From positions 744,001 to 808,000 of the forward strand of contig NZ_JABSNU010000001.1 in NCBI RefSeq assembly GCF_013266735.1: DNA of 64,000 bases, in the 5' to 3' direction. The position numbers were made by a program, and so were the translations under genes. The notes under the pieces were generated by a model. It saw only the letters and a program-made list of their open reading frames with translations. It had not been told where the DNA came from and searched no databases. This document shows, one piece after another, positions 39,814-50,382 of this stretch; position 1 is the first letter of the stretch, and each line of letters begins with the position of its first letter. Source of the DNA: Pedobacter foliorum. Its GTDB lineage: Bacteria > Bacteroidota > Bacteroidia > Sphingobacteriales > Sphingobacteriaceae.

Positions 39814-40770
39814 CTCCTAAAATACGCCCGTATTTGCAAATACCCGACTGAATTCCCGGCAACGCGAAGAGCAGTAGTCCTCAGGGACCGAAGCCAGACC
39901 ACCATCTCCTCAGTTTAAACAGGACGATAGGTAATGATGATTCCCCGGTATAGATCCACCATATTCAGGAAGAAAATTATAGGTGTCCCGTGCGTGAATT
40001 GTTATGCTGCTGAATGCGAGACACCTTTTAGGATTTCTGTGATTCCGCGCCGAAGCTGTAAACGCTTTGGTTAATAAGCAGCTGTTAAAGCAGTTATATC
40101 ATGCGCCCAGCTGTGAAATTGCTTTTTGGTTTAGCAGGAATAAATTTTTATATGGTAATTATGTTTCAGGAGATTTTTCTTCTGAAATATCGATGTGTTG
40201 TTACACTTAATATCGCTGTTTTTGACTACGCAAGCCCTGTTTTTGCTGTTTTGAACATCAAGTATATAAATTTAAACAATTGTACCAGTCTAAAAAATGA
40301 TGCAATCTTAAATTAGGTTAACTGAATATAAATCAACTGCAGGCTCCAAATTGTGGGGCGGCATTAAACCAAACAAATCAATGAACAGGCATCTTTATGT
40401 TACTCTAATTCTTTTCGATTGACGACGACGCTGCAGTAAGAAGTTGCTGACCGCCGGCTCTTATAAACCGGGTCCTGCAAACGGTAGCTGCACCGTAGGA
40501 ATTCCTAGTGGTTTAGCGCTTTTGAATCTTGCGGAACAACGAAAGTCAGTGCTTTAAAGCACGTCAACTGATCAAACTAATCCAAATGAAACTACCCATC
40601 TAATTGACTGGGGCGGGTAAGCTATGCCCCTAAAAATAGCTTTTAATTTTTTAAACCAGGTATAAATCAAACCAAATGTATGACAGAAAAAAATTACTAC
40701 AACTAGGATTCCATAGCGTGTATGGAAAATATAATTATCAAAACTAAATCCTCTAAAATGATTTTAAATA
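39814..40770. other. 957-bp region without a convincing gene, upstream of the first SusC
   Basis: Only a 71-codon frame at 40101-40316 (starts MRPAVKLLFGLAGINFYMV) is present, and it looks accidental. The stretch is likely regulatory: it precedes the first SusC operon and would hold the site bound by one HTCS. It may also contain debris, such as a short open stretch reading PANGSCTVGIPSGLALLNL near 40474-40530. I could not identify a promoter matching the Bacteroidetes consensus. Confidence 0.35.
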
Positions 40771-43700
40771 ATGGAAAAATATACAAAAGTGTGCAATGAA
40801 GGCTGTCTTATGCGATTTCTCAGACAAGCATCATCACAAAAAGTTTGCTTTTCGGTGTTTGTTTTTCTTCTGCTAACCATTACGGTCAGCGCACAGCAAA
40901 GACGAATTACAGGTACTGTTGTTGACTCGCAAAAAACACCACTGATCGGTGCAACAGTTGCGGTTAAAGGTACAAATACAAAAGTATTAACCAACTCAGA
41001 CGGTCGTTTCACAATTGAGTTGCGAGGAGGAACGACAACGCTCGTGGTTGCTTATGTCGGTACGATTAGTCAGGAGATCAATATTACCGGCAAAAGCAAC
41101 ATTGAGGTTGTATTGAGAGATGAGAATAAGGACTTAAATGAAGTCATAGTCGTGGGCTATGGAAAACAAAAAAAGGAAAGTGTAGTTGGAGCAATTACAC
41201 AAGTAAAGGGAGAAGTACTGGAGCGGGCCGGTGGTGTGTCAAGTCTTGGCGCAGCCTTAACAGGTAATTTACCCGGTGTGATTACCGTGGCCACTCAGGG
41301 AACTCCGGGTGCTGAAGATCCGAAAATCTTCATCCGTGGCCAGAGTACCTGGAACAACAGTGATCCCTTGGTTTTGGTGGATGGTATTGAGCGCTCCATG
41401 AACAGTGTTGATGTGGGGTCCGTGGAAAGTATTTCAGTTTTAAAAGATGCTTCTGCCACAGCAGTATTTGGTGTAAAAGGTGCCAATGGGGTTATCCTCA
41501 TTACCACCAAACGTGGAAAAGAAGGGAGAGCAGACATCCGTTTCACGGGTAACGTCACGATGAAAATACCTTCTTTGCTGGCCAGTAAATTCGATTCTTA
41601 TGATGCCATAAAAATTCGTAATCTGGCCATTGAGCATGAACTGGGCCTTTCTCCATCTTCCTGGAGTAAATTTGTACCATCACCTGAGTTGACGAAGTAT
41701 CGTAACCCCAGTAGCCAGGAAGAAGCTGAGCGTTATCCGAATGTAGATTGGGGGAATGAGTTGATCAAGAAATCTGTCATGTCTTACAATGGTAGTGCAA
41801 ATGTTTCCGGTGGTACAGAGTTCGTCAAATATTTTACAGCGATAGATTTTTTGAAAGAAGGTGATATCATTAAAAAATTAGACAATGGAAAATCCTATCA
41901 GCCAGGATATGGATTTAACCGCATCAATGTTCGTAGTAATCTGGATTTTAATTTAACTAAAACTACCGTTCTAACGGCGAATCTCGCAGGCTCCTATGGG
42001 GTAAAACAAGATGCCTGGAACCAAGATAGTTGGGAATACCGGATTTGGCAGAGTATATACAGTAATGCGCCGAATATTTATTATCCAAAGTATTCTGACG
42101 GGGGATGGGGTTACTATCCGCAAGAACAGGTTTCCACAATCAACTCATTGGCAACCATGGCAAACAATGGGATTCGCAAAATCACTACTACCCGGATTAC
42201 TACTGACTTTACGCTAAAGCAGGACTTAGGTAAGCTTTTAAGTGGTCTGGCTGCGAAGGGAACTTTCTCTTTTGACAACTCGTTTCTATCTCAGGGAGGT
42301 ATTTTTGACAATGGCACAATTCAACAAAAATACATCAACCCTATTACAGGAGAAGTAACACAGAGTCAGTATTTGGGGACTAATCAATTCGACTGGATTC
42401 CATCTCGTTGGAGCGTTAATACTGATGCAGTTCAAAATGGTGCAACATTCCGTAAACTATTCTATCAGGCAGTACTGGATTACAATAAGGCATTTGGTAA
42501 CCATGCGGTCACTGCGATGGGCTTGTTCAGCAGGGATAAGTACGCTGGCGGCAGTGAATTTGAGCACTTTCGTGAAGACTGGGTAAGTAGGGTTACCTAT
42601 AATTTCGGGCAAAAGTATTTTGCCGAATTCAATGGAGCTTACAATGGTTCTGAAAAATTTGGCCCCAACTATCGCTTTGCCTTTTTTCCCTCTGCAGCAG
42701 TTGGATGGATGGTCAGTAAAGAAAACTTTATGAAAAATCTGACCTTCATCAATACTTTAAAACTTCGTGCTTCCCGTGGTCAGGTTGGTAATGATAACAT
42801 TGCAAATCGTTGGCTCTATTCCACCACTTGGACTTATGGAGGTAACACTCCCTTGGGATCATCAAGTGATCAATATAGTCCTTATACCTGGTGGCGTGAA
42901 GCCCAAACCAGTGTTGGTAATCCGGACATTCATTGGGAGAAAGTCACAAAGACCAATTATGGTGTTGAATATGCTCTGTTCGATGATCTTTTGTCAGGAA
43001 GTGTAGATGTATTTAGCGAGTATCGCACAAGTATTTTACTAGATGGGGCCAGCCGCTCAGTACCTTCTTATTTTGGAGTTCAACCGCCTACGGCCAATTT
43101 GGGTATTGTTCGGAATAAGGGCTATGAGATCGAGGTTCGCGCGAATAAAGTACTGAATAATGGCATACGGTTGTGGGGTAATTTCAGTATGACACATGCC
43201 AAAGATAAAATTATTGAAGCTGATGATCCCCAGTTGAAGGATGACTATTTAAAAAGGGCAGATAAACAAATTGGTCAGACCTATTCCTATTTAAGCAATG
43301 GATATGCGAATAACTGGGATCAGGTTTATGGTACTGTTCAGTTGAATACGAACGATAACCAGAAACTGGTTGGCGACCTTAAGATGGTTGATTATAATGG
43401 GGATGGTATTATTGATAATGAAGATATTGTTCCATACGGATATCCTCAGCGTCCTCAGAACAGTTATAACGCAACATTAGGTTTTGAATGGAAGGGCTTT
43501 AGCACCTTCGTTCAATTTTATGCGGTGAGTAATGCCAATCGTTTCTTGCAATTGGTGAGCTTCTCCGGACAGGACCATTACGACAATGTATATAAGCAGG
43601 GCTCATATTGGAGTCCGGGGAATCAGAATGCTGATGTAGTTATGCCCAGATATGCTTCTCAAATGCCCTATTATGGTACTAGCTATTTATATGATGGATC

Positions 43701-43911
43701 TTATGTCAGGCTGAAAACTGCCGAAGTAGCTTACACTTTCAAGTCTTCTCAATTAAAAAGAATTGGGCTTGGTGCATTACGGGTTTATGTGAATGGCAAT
43801 AACCTATTGTTATGGACTAAAATGCCAGATGATCGCGAAGTAGATAACGGGGCAGCTACGGCTTACCCGACTGTAAGGCGTATCAATTTTGGTTGTAATA
43901 TAACTTTTTAA
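40771..43911 (+). CDS. SusC-type TonB-dependent transporter 1
   Basis: The 1046-aa outer-membrane transporter has a signal segment ending TVSAQ after a long N-terminus (residue 14 is an alternative start). A carboxypeptidase-regulatory-like domain follows (RRITGTVVDSQKTPLIGATVAV, to about 125), then the plug (VVGYGKQKKESVVGAITQVKG, VDGIERSMN, GVKGANGVILITTKRGK). The rest is the beta-barrel, ending YPTVRRINFGCNITF. With the SusD 11 bp downstream it imports oligosaccharides, here presumably xylan-derived. It heads the operon reaching to 51402. Confidence 0.95.
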   Translation: MEKYTKVCNEGCLMRFLRQASSQKVCFSVFVFLLLTITVSAQQRRITGTVVDSQKTPLIGATVAVKGTNTKVLTNSDGRFTIELRGGTTTLVVAYVGTISQEINITGKSNIEVVLRDENKDLNEVIVVGYGKQKKESVVGAITQVKGEVLERAGGVSSLGAALTGNLPGVITVATQGTPGAEDPKIFIRGQSTWNNSDPLVLVDGIERSMNSVDVGSVESISVLKDASATAVFGVKGANGVILITTKRGKEGRADIRFTGNVTMKIPSLLASKFDSYDAIKIRNLAIEHELGLSPSSWSKFVPSPELTKYRNPSSQEEAERYPNVDWGNELIKKSVMSYNGSANVSGGTEFVKYFTAIDFLKEGDIIKKLDNGKSYQPGYGFNRINVRSNLDFNLTKTTVLTANLAGSYGVKQDAWNQDSWEYRIWQSIYSNAPNIYYPKYSDGGWGYYPQEQVSTINSLATMANNGIRKITTTRITTDFTLKQDLGKLLSGLAAKGTFSFDNSFLSQGGIFDNGTIQQKYINPITGEVTQSQYLGTNQFDWIPSRWSVNTDAVQNGATFRKLFYQAVLDYNKAFGNHAVTAMGLFSRDKYAGGSEFEHFREDWVSRVTYNFGQKYFAEFNGAYNGSEKFGPNYRFAFFPSAAVGWMVSKENFMKNLTFINTLKLRASRGQVGNDNIANRWLYSTTWTYGGNTPLGSSSDQYSPYTWWREAQTSVGNPDIHWEKVTKTNYGVEYALFDDLLSGSVDVFSEYRTSILLDGASRSVPSYFGVQPPTANLGIVRNKGYEIEVRANKVLNNGIRLWGNFSMTHAKDKIIEADDPQLKDDYLKRADKQIGQTYSYLSNGYANNWDQVYGTVQLNTNDNQKLVGDLKMVDYNGDGIIDNEDIVPYGYPQRPQNSYNATLGFEWKGFSTFVQFYAVSNANRFLQLVSFSGQDHYDNVYKQGSYWSPGNQNADVVMPRYASQMPYYGTSYLYDGSYVRLKTAEVAYTFKSSQLKRIGLGALRVYVNGNNLLLWTKMPDDREVDNGAATAYPTVRRINFGCNITF

Positions 43912-43922
43912 CTACTGTATAT

Positions 43923-45740
43923 ATGAAAAAGTACACAAATTTATTTTTTAAGTTTTTTGTCTTTCTTGCAATAGTAGGACTAGTTTCTTGTAAAAAATAT
44001 CTGGATAAAGCACCGGGCGCTGATGTGTCGCCAACAGATGCTTTTATTAATTTCAACAATTTTCAAGGTTTCACTGAAGAGCTTTACAGCTGTGTACCCG
44101 AGTATACCAGTAAAACCTGGGCTGCCAATTGGATTCTCGGTGACGAAATAATACATAAAACTGGTGTAACCTGGCTAAATGAACAGTTTGATAATGGAGA
44201 TTCCTGGTCCTGGACAACTGCTGAGTGGATTTCGTGGTTGGATGCAGGTCGATACAATTCGGATCAAGGCAGTGGATTCGGCAAAGGGTTATGGCCGAAC
44301 GCCTGGTACGGTATCCATAAGGCCAATTTAGGATTGGCCAATCTCGACAAACTCGAGGGAACTCAGGAAGAGAAGGACCTGATCAAAGGACAGCTGTTGT
44401 TTTTCCGTGGCTGGTTCCATTTTGAATTGATGACTTATTGGGGCGGACTTCCCTATATTAATGAAGTATTGTCGGCCAGTACAAAATTGGAATTGCCACG
44501 TCTGACTTATCAGGAAACTGCTGATCTTGCGGCAAAAGACTTTAAGGAAGCTGCAGCGCTATTACCTGTTGATTGGGATAAAACCAATGCAGGTAAGACC
44601 ACTTTAGGAAAGAATCAATTGAGGGTTACAAAGGTAACTGCTTTAGGCTATTTAGGTAAGAATTACTTATATGCAGGCAGTCCATTGATGAATAAATCCT
44701 CAACAGGTGCAGCAACATTTAATGCAGATTACTGCAAAAAAGCAGCTGAGGCATTTGCAGAATTGCTAAAGTTGGTCGACAGTCAGGAAACCTGGGTTAA
44801 GCTTGTTGATTTTTCTAAGTACAGCACGCTTTTCTATACTAATGGCGGAAGTTTTATCCCCGGATTTCCGGAAGCCATCTTCCAAAACCCCGTTTATAGC
44901 GCCTGGTTTGCCGGCTGTCCATGGGGTCCAAGTTCTGTCTTTGTTGATGGAAATATTGGCGGAGGATATACCTCTCCGAATGCTCGTTTCGTAGAGAATT
45001 ATGGAATGGCCAATGGACTTCCAATTGACGATCCTGCATCTGGTTACAACCCTGCAGATCCCTGGGTGAATAGAGATCCGCGCTTCTACAATGATATCGT
45101 TATTGATGGTGATCAGGTTATTAAGGGCTCTGCTCCGGCAGATAAAGAAAAATACCGGTATGCTAACTTATCGAACACCGGACACAGCCGCAATAGCTCA
45201 TCAACCAGTCGGACTGGGTATCTACTCCGAAAATTGACACCTATGACAGCAAATAGTGTAGATAATTTCCCTAACAATTATATGCATTTGTCATACATGC
45301 GTCTGGCCGATGTATACCTCATGTATGCAGAAGCAGTGCTACAGGGGTATGGCTCGGGTAAGAGCAATGGACCAAATTATATCAGTGCTGAAGACGCATT
45401 CAATAAAGTAAGGCGACGCAGCCATAGCGGTGATGTTGCCCAGAATTATGTTTCAGACAATTCAAAATTCATGAGTGAAATCATTCGGGAACGAGCAATG
45501 GAACTCGGTTTTGAAGAGGAAATCCGTTACAATGATTTGCGGCGCTGGTTACTTGCGGGGCAACTGAAATACAGGGAAAAGACCTCCATTGATTTTGATC
45601 GTGGTGCAAATGGGAAACCAATTAATATAAAGGAAACGGTACTTGTAACCCGCAAGTTTGAGGATAAAAATTATTGGCTACCGCTGAAAATAAACGATGT
45701 AACGCTTTATCCTTCATTCGGTCAGAATCCGGGATACTAA
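43923..45740 (+). CDS. SusD-type glycan-binding lipoprotein 1
   Basis: The 605-aa lipoprotein (lipobox LVSC, Cys23) starts the mature chain with the usual KKYLDKAPG. It has the TPR-type SusD fold: RGWFHFELMTYWGGLPYI, the C-terminal YMRLADVYLMYAEAVL, IIRERAMELGFEEEIRYNDLRRW and a closing FGQNPGY. It forms a lid over SusC 1 and binds the imported glycan at the cell surface. At 605 aa it is longer than many SusD proteins. Confidence 0.94.
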   Translation: MKKYTNLFFKFFVFLAIVGLVSCKKYLDKAPGADVSPTDAFINFNNFQGFTEELYSCVPEYTSKTWAANWILGDEIIHKTGVTWLNEQFDNGDSWSWTTAEWISWLDAGRYNSDQGSGFGKGLWPNAWYGIHKANLGLANLDKLEGTQEEKDLIKGQLLFFRGWFHFELMTYWGGLPYINEVLSASTKLELPRLTYQETADLAAKDFKEAAALLPVDWDKTNAGKTTLGKNQLRVTKVTALGYLGKNYLYAGSPLMNKSSTGAATFNADYCKKAAEAFAELLKLVDSQETWVKLVDFSKYSTLFYTNGGSFIPGFPEAIFQNPVYSAWFAGCPWGPSSVFVDGNIGGGYTSPNARFVENYGMANGLPIDDPASGYNPADPWVNRDPRFYNDIVIDGDQVIKGSAPADKEKYRYANLSNTGHSRNSSSTSRTGYLLRKLTPMTANSVDNFPNNYMHLSYMRLADVYLMYAEAVLQGYGSGKSNGPNYISAEDAFNKVRRRSHSGDVAQNYVSDNSKFMSEIIRERAMELGFEEEIRYNDLRRWLLAGQLKYREKTSIDFDRGANGKPINIKETVLVTRKFEDKNYWLPLKINDVTLYPSFGQNPGY

Positions 45741-45774
45741 AAGCATAGTTTTTAAAGCTTAAAAAGGAAAAATA

Positions 45775-48573
45775 ATGAAATACATAAAAATAGTATTGGT
45801 TTCATGTGGATTGTGCCTTGGGTTTATATTGGGAGCTGTGGCACAAACTACAGAGACAGAACCAGACACCTCGGGCATCGATTCCTTAGTTCATGTCGCT
45901 TACGGAACCGTAAGTCTTAAAGATTTAGCCGGCGCTATTTCCATATTAAACCCATCTTCTTACCTGGATAAGCATTATGGAACTTATCCATTGGATGGTA
46001 CTGAGGCATTTATAGGCGGCAGTAATCTTTGGAATATCGGAACAGCACTGGTATTGATAGATGGGGTACCTCGTTCCCTGGTTGACATTACGGCAAATGA
46101 AATTGAGCAAATATCTTTTTTAAAGGGAGCCAGTGCCGTTGTTTTATATGGGAGCCGTGCAGCTAACGGGGTAATACTAATTACCAGTAAGCGTGGTAAG
46201 GCGGGAAATCGCCAATCCAGAATACGTGCCAATGCCGGTATCAATGTACCAAAATCTTATCCTGAATATTTAGGATCAGCAGAATATATGACTTATTACA
46301 ATCAGGCCGCTAAAAATGATGGACTGGCACCACTATATGATGATGCTACAATAAGTAATTATGCCTCAGGCTCTAACAAGTATCGTTATCCTGATGTTGA
46401 TTATTATTCTTCCGATTATCTGCGCAAGGCATACCATACCTATTCTGGTAATGGAGAGTTTTCAGGAGGGAACGATCGGGCACGTTTCTATGCCTTTGCC
46501 GGTTTCGAAAGTCAAAATTCACTGCTGAATTTTGGAGAAGGAAACAATGAGCTCAATACGCGCTTTAATATACGTGGTAATGTTGATCTGAAGTTAAATA
46601 ATACCATTAGTGCCTATATAAACGTATCTACAATATTTGCTAATAGTAGAACTGCATTGGGGGATTATTGGGGACAGGCTGCTATTATTCAGCCGCAGCG
46701 TTTTGCTCCGTTGATCCCTATCAGCTTAATTGAAGCAAATGCGCAGGCAGCCCAGGCTTTGGTAAAAGGGAGCCGTAATATTATAGGTGGAAAATATTTG
46801 TTGGGCGGTACCCAGCAATATCTGACCAATCCAATAGCCGATGCCTACGCTGGAGGATATAACATTTTTACGAGCCGTCAGTTTCAATACACCAGTGGGA
46901 TAGATGTTGACCTTAAAAAGACATTGAAAGGCTTGTCTTTTCATGGACAGGTAAGCATTGATTATTCGAATACTTATAATCAGACGCTCAACAACACCTA
47001 TGCAGTTTATGTTCCAACCTGGAGTAACGCAGCAGATTCTATAACTCAATTGACCCTATATAATAAAGACAGTAAAACAGGGACTCAGAACTTAACCAAT
47101 ACCTTTAGTGACCAGCTGATCGATTTCAATTTTCATGTAGACTATAAAAATACATTTAATGAGAAACACAATGTTTCGGCAATCTTACTTGCATCAGGCC
47201 TTCAACGCCGTATGACGGGAGATTATCAGTATCGGACAAATAGTAATCTTGGGCTACAACTTTCTTATAATTACGATCATAAATATTATGCTGACTTTAG
47301 TGGAGCAGTTGTCAATTCAACAAAGCTGGCTGCCAATAAGCGAGTTGCCTTTTCCCCAACAGTTAGCTTGGGATGGCTTTTAAGTGAAGAGGGTTTTCTT
47401 AAAAATTCAGAGGTGGTTGATCGGTTAAAATTAACCGCATCAGCAGGTATCATAAATACGGATCTGGACTTCGATGTTAGAAATTACTATCTGTATAATG
47501 CCGTTTATTCGTCAACCGCTTTTTTCTCCTGGGCTGATGGAACGTTTACCAATCGGGCTACAACGATCTCACGTGGTGAGAATTTAAATCTTTCGTATGC
47601 TAAAAGAAAGGAAGTTAACCTGGGGATAGATGGTGCTTTATTTAAAAATAAACTGGATTTCAGGGGAAGCGTATTTTTAATTGAAAAGAATGGAATTCCA
47701 TTACAGAGTTTTACCCAATATCCAAGCTACTTTTTTACTACATTTCCAGAGACATCTTTTGTACCCTACACAAACTTTGGAGCAAATAGCTATAAAGGGG
47801 CGGATATCCAGTTTAACCTTCATGAAAAGCTAGGGGAGGCTAAACTGACCATAGGTTTAGCGGGTACATATGTGACTACAAAAGCCCTTAAGCGTGACGA
47901 GCTATTTGCAGACCAGTACAGAAACAGGGCCGGTAAACCAATAGATGCCATATTCGGTTTAGTAAGCGAAGGTTTCTTCAACAGTCAGAACGACATTAAT
48001 GGTCATGCATCACAAAAGTTCGGTGTAACCAAGCCTGGAGACATTAAGTATAAAGACCAAAATCAGGATGGTATGATAGATGACAGGGACGAAGTGATGA
48101 TCGGCCGATGGATGAATCCTTTTACTGGAGGTTTGAATATTACTGCCCAGATTAAAGACTTTACCCTGTTCGTATTGGCAACCGGATCATTTGGAGGAAC
48201 AGATATTAAGCGTAATAGTTATTATTGGGTATCAGGTGCCACTAAGTATTCTGCAGTTGTTCGGGATTCCTGGACGGAAGAGACTAAGAATACCGCAACT
48301 TACCCAGGGCTGTCAACCCTTGGGAGTAACAACAATTTTCGTACTTCCGATTTCTGGTCTTACCGCACTGACCGAATTAATATTGCCAAAGTTCAGTTAA
48401 CGTATAGCTTCCCGGGAAGGGTACTTAAAAATTCTTTCGTAAAAGGCTTAAATATATATGCCAGTGGCAGCAATTTGCTAACTATTTCCAAGAACAGGGA
48501 GGTAATGGAGTTAAGCATCGGTTCAATTCCCCAAACACGCTTCTATAATCTTGGGCTTAAAGCCGATTTTTAA
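45775..48573 (+). CDS. SusC-type transporter 2, lacking the N-terminal extension
   Basis: The 932-aa outer-membrane transporter has a signal ending GAVAQ. The carboxypeptidase-like N-terminal domain is absent: the chain goes almost directly to a shortened plug (VHVAYGTVSLKDLAGAISILN, LVLIDGVPRSLVDI, GSRAANGVILITSKRGK) and then the barrel, ending RFYNLGLKADF. TonB coupling must rely on the short N-terminal stretch. It lies 34 bp after SusD 1 and pairs with the SusD 27 bp downstream, so two different pairs sit in one operon. Confidence 0.92.
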   Translation: MKYIKIVLVSCGLCLGFILGAVAQTTETEPDTSGIDSLVHVAYGTVSLKDLAGAISILNPSSYLDKHYGTYPLDGTEAFIGGSNLWNIGTALVLIDGVPRSLVDITANEIEQISFLKGASAVVLYGSRAANGVILITSKRGKAGNRQSRIRANAGINVPKSYPEYLGSAEYMTYYNQAAKNDGLAPLYDDATISNYASGSNKYRYPDVDYYSSDYLRKAYHTYSGNGEFSGGNDRARFYAFAGFESQNSLLNFGEGNNELNTRFNIRGNVDLKLNNTISAYINVSTIFANSRTALGDYWGQAAIIQPQRFAPLIPISLIEANAQAAQALVKGSRNIIGGKYLLGGTQQYLTNPIADAYAGGYNIFTSRQFQYTSGIDVDLKKTLKGLSFHGQVSIDYSNTYNQTLNNTYAVYVPTWSNAADSITQLTLYNKDSKTGTQNLTNTFSDQLIDFNFHVDYKNTFNEKHNVSAILLASGLQRRMTGDYQYRTNSNLGLQLSYNYDHKYYADFSGAVVNSTKLAANKRVAFSPTVSLGWLLSEEGFLKNSEVVDRLKLTASAGIINTDLDFDVRNYYLYNAVYSSTAFFSWADGTFTNRATTISRGENLNLSYAKRKEVNLGIDGALFKNKLDFRGSVFLIEKNGIPLQSFTQYPSYFFTTFPETSFVPYTNFGANSYKGADIQFNLHEKLGEAKLTIGLAGTYVTTKALKRDELFADQYRNRAGKPIDAIFGLVSEGFFNSQNDINGHASQKFGVTKPGDIKYKDQNQDGMIDDRDEVMIGRWMNPFTGGLNITAQIKDFTLFVLATGSFGGTDIKRNSYYWVSGATKYSAVVRDSWTEETKNTATYPGLSTLGSNNNFRTSDFWSYRTDRINIAKVQLTYSFPGRVLKNSFVKGLNIYASGSNLLTISKNREVMELSIGSIPQTRFYNLGLKADF

Positions 48574-48600
48574 AGTTGATTATTAAAAAATTAAATTTAT

Positions 48601-50355
48601 ATGAAAAGAAGATTAGTTTTTATTTTGATATCGGTGATAATTCTTTCAGGATGTAAGAAAATTTTGTCCCCTGCCGATGAAAATATCCGTGATCTTAGCG
48701 AGATATACAATGATGCAGCATTTGCCGAGGGGCTTTTGCTCAATGGCTATGTTAGGTTACCTGGAGGGAGTTATTCATTTACCGATGTAGCTACTGATGA
48801 CGCAGTATCCAATAATCCCACGAACAGCTATCGTCTAATGGCTACGGGACAATGGTCATCCTTAAATGACCCAATGGAACAGTGGACGGGTGCGTTTGCC
48901 GCTATTCAATACCTTAATTTAATACTGGCTGAAACAGACAAGGTGAAATGGGCAACTACAGGCCAGTTTACCAAAGAAATGTTTAACGACCGGACAAAAG
49001 GAGAGGCATATGGGCTACGAGCTTTGTTTATGTATAATTTGTTACAGGTGCATGCCGGTTGGGCAGGAGGAAGTTTACTAGGGGTACCCATTCTTACCGC
49101 TCCACAAGACAGTAAATCAAATTTCAGAGTACCGCGTAATACTTTTGAAGAATGTATGCAGCAGATTTATAAAGATCTGGATTTGGCTGAACAGTTCCTA
49201 CCACTTGATTTCGAGAACATTTCCTCGGTCAATCAGATTCCATCAAAATATGCCGGTAAAACAACAGTTGCTGATTACAATCGTGTATTTGGGGCTTACA
49301 ATCGCCAGCGTATGACCGTACGAATAGCGAAAGGTATTCGTGCAAAAGCTTCTCTTTTGGCAGCCAGTCCTGCTTTTAAGGGTGGCACAACCGTTACCTG
49401 GGCAAAAGCTGCTGATGATGCAGCTGCCATTCTCGATTTAAATGGCGGATTATCGGGCATTGCAGCTAATGGTCATTTTTGGTATGCGAGCAGCAATGCA
49501 GGTGAAATAAATGGATTGTCGGCAGGCTTGAATCCAAAAGAAGTTCTTTGGCGCAGAAATGTGAGTGATGCGAATGCCCTGGAAAGAGATAATTATCCAC
49601 CTACCCTTTATGGAAATGGCCGTGTTAATCCGACACAAAATCTTGTTGATGCTTTCCCGATGGCCAACGGCTTTCCTATTAATGATCCGAACAGCGGGTA
49701 CCTGGCCAGCAATCCCAATGCCAATCGCGATCCACGCTTGGGCTTGTATATAGTGGTAAACGGCAGTAAGGAAGGTTCTCAAGGCAAAACGATTTATACA
49801 AAAATAGGCGGAACTGATGACGGTTTGAATGCTGTTCCCACATCAACCCGTACGGGTTATTATATGCGGAAGTTGCTTCGTGAAGATGTGAGTGTTGATC
49901 CGGCAAATTCAAATATGCAGAAACACTATGTGCCATATATCCGCTATACAGAGTTGTACTTAGCTTATGCCGAAGCAGCTAACGAAGCCTGGGGTCCAAA
50001 TGGTAAAGGCACACACAGTTATTCTGCCAGGGAAACTATAGCTGCGATCCGAAACAGAGCGGGAATTCAACAACCTGATCATTTTCTCAGTGCTATAAAC
50101 AGCACCGACGATATGAGAAAGCTCATCCATAATGAAAGACGACTGGAGCTTTGTTTTGAAGGATTCCGTTTCTGGGACCTGAGAAGATGGAAAGAAAGCC
50201 TGGTTGAGTCTGCAAAGGGTGTAACCATTAATGCGGATGGCAGCTCTGTTGTTGGTCCTGTAGAAACGAGACTGTACAATGATCATATGCTTTTTGGACC
50301 AATACCATATAACGAGATACAGAAATGGGGATTAACTCAAAATACGGGCTGGTAA
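48601..50355 (+). CDS. SusD-type glycan-binding lipoprotein 2
   Basis: The 584-aa lipoprotein (lipobox LSGC, Cys18) shows SusD features: YGLRALFMYNLLQVHAGWAGG, YIRYTELYLAYAEAANEAWG, LIHNERRLELCFEGFRFWDLRRWKE, and an end of FGPIPYNEIQKWGLTQNTGW. It is the partner of SusC 2. It differs enough from SusD 1 to suggest a different ligand or chain length. Confidence 0.93.
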   Translation: MKRRLVFILISVIILSGCKKILSPADENIRDLSEIYNDAAFAEGLLLNGYVRLPGGSYSFTDVATDDAVSNNPTNSYRLMATGQWSSLNDPMEQWTGAFAAIQYLNLILAETDKVKWATTGQFTKEMFNDRTKGEAYGLRALFMYNLLQVHAGWAGGSLLGVPILTAPQDSKSNFRVPRNTFEECMQQIYKDLDLAEQFLPLDFENISSVNQIPSKYAGKTTVADYNRVFGAYNRQRMTVRIAKGIRAKASLLAASPAFKGGTTVTWAKAADDAAAILDLNGGLSGIAANGHFWYASSNAGEINGLSAGLNPKEVLWRRNVSDANALERDNYPPTLYGNGRVNPTQNLVDAFPMANGFPINDPNSGYLASNPNANRDPRLGLYIVVNGSKEGSQGKTIYTKIGGTDDGLNAVPTSTRTGYYMRKLLREDVSVDPANSNMQKHYVPYIRYTELYLAYAEAANEAWGPNGKGTHSYSARETIAAIRNRAGIQQPDHFLSAINSTDDMRKLIHNERRLELCFEGFRFWDLRRWKESLVESAKGVTINADGSSVVGPVETRLYNDHMLFGPIPYNEIQKWGLTQNTGW

Positions 50356-50382
50356 TTTTAATCACATCTAATTGACAAATCA

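Noticed and set aside
40101..40316. 71-codon reading frame in the gap before SusC 1
   Set aside because: No family, no signal for translation, and composition like the surrounding non-coding DNA.
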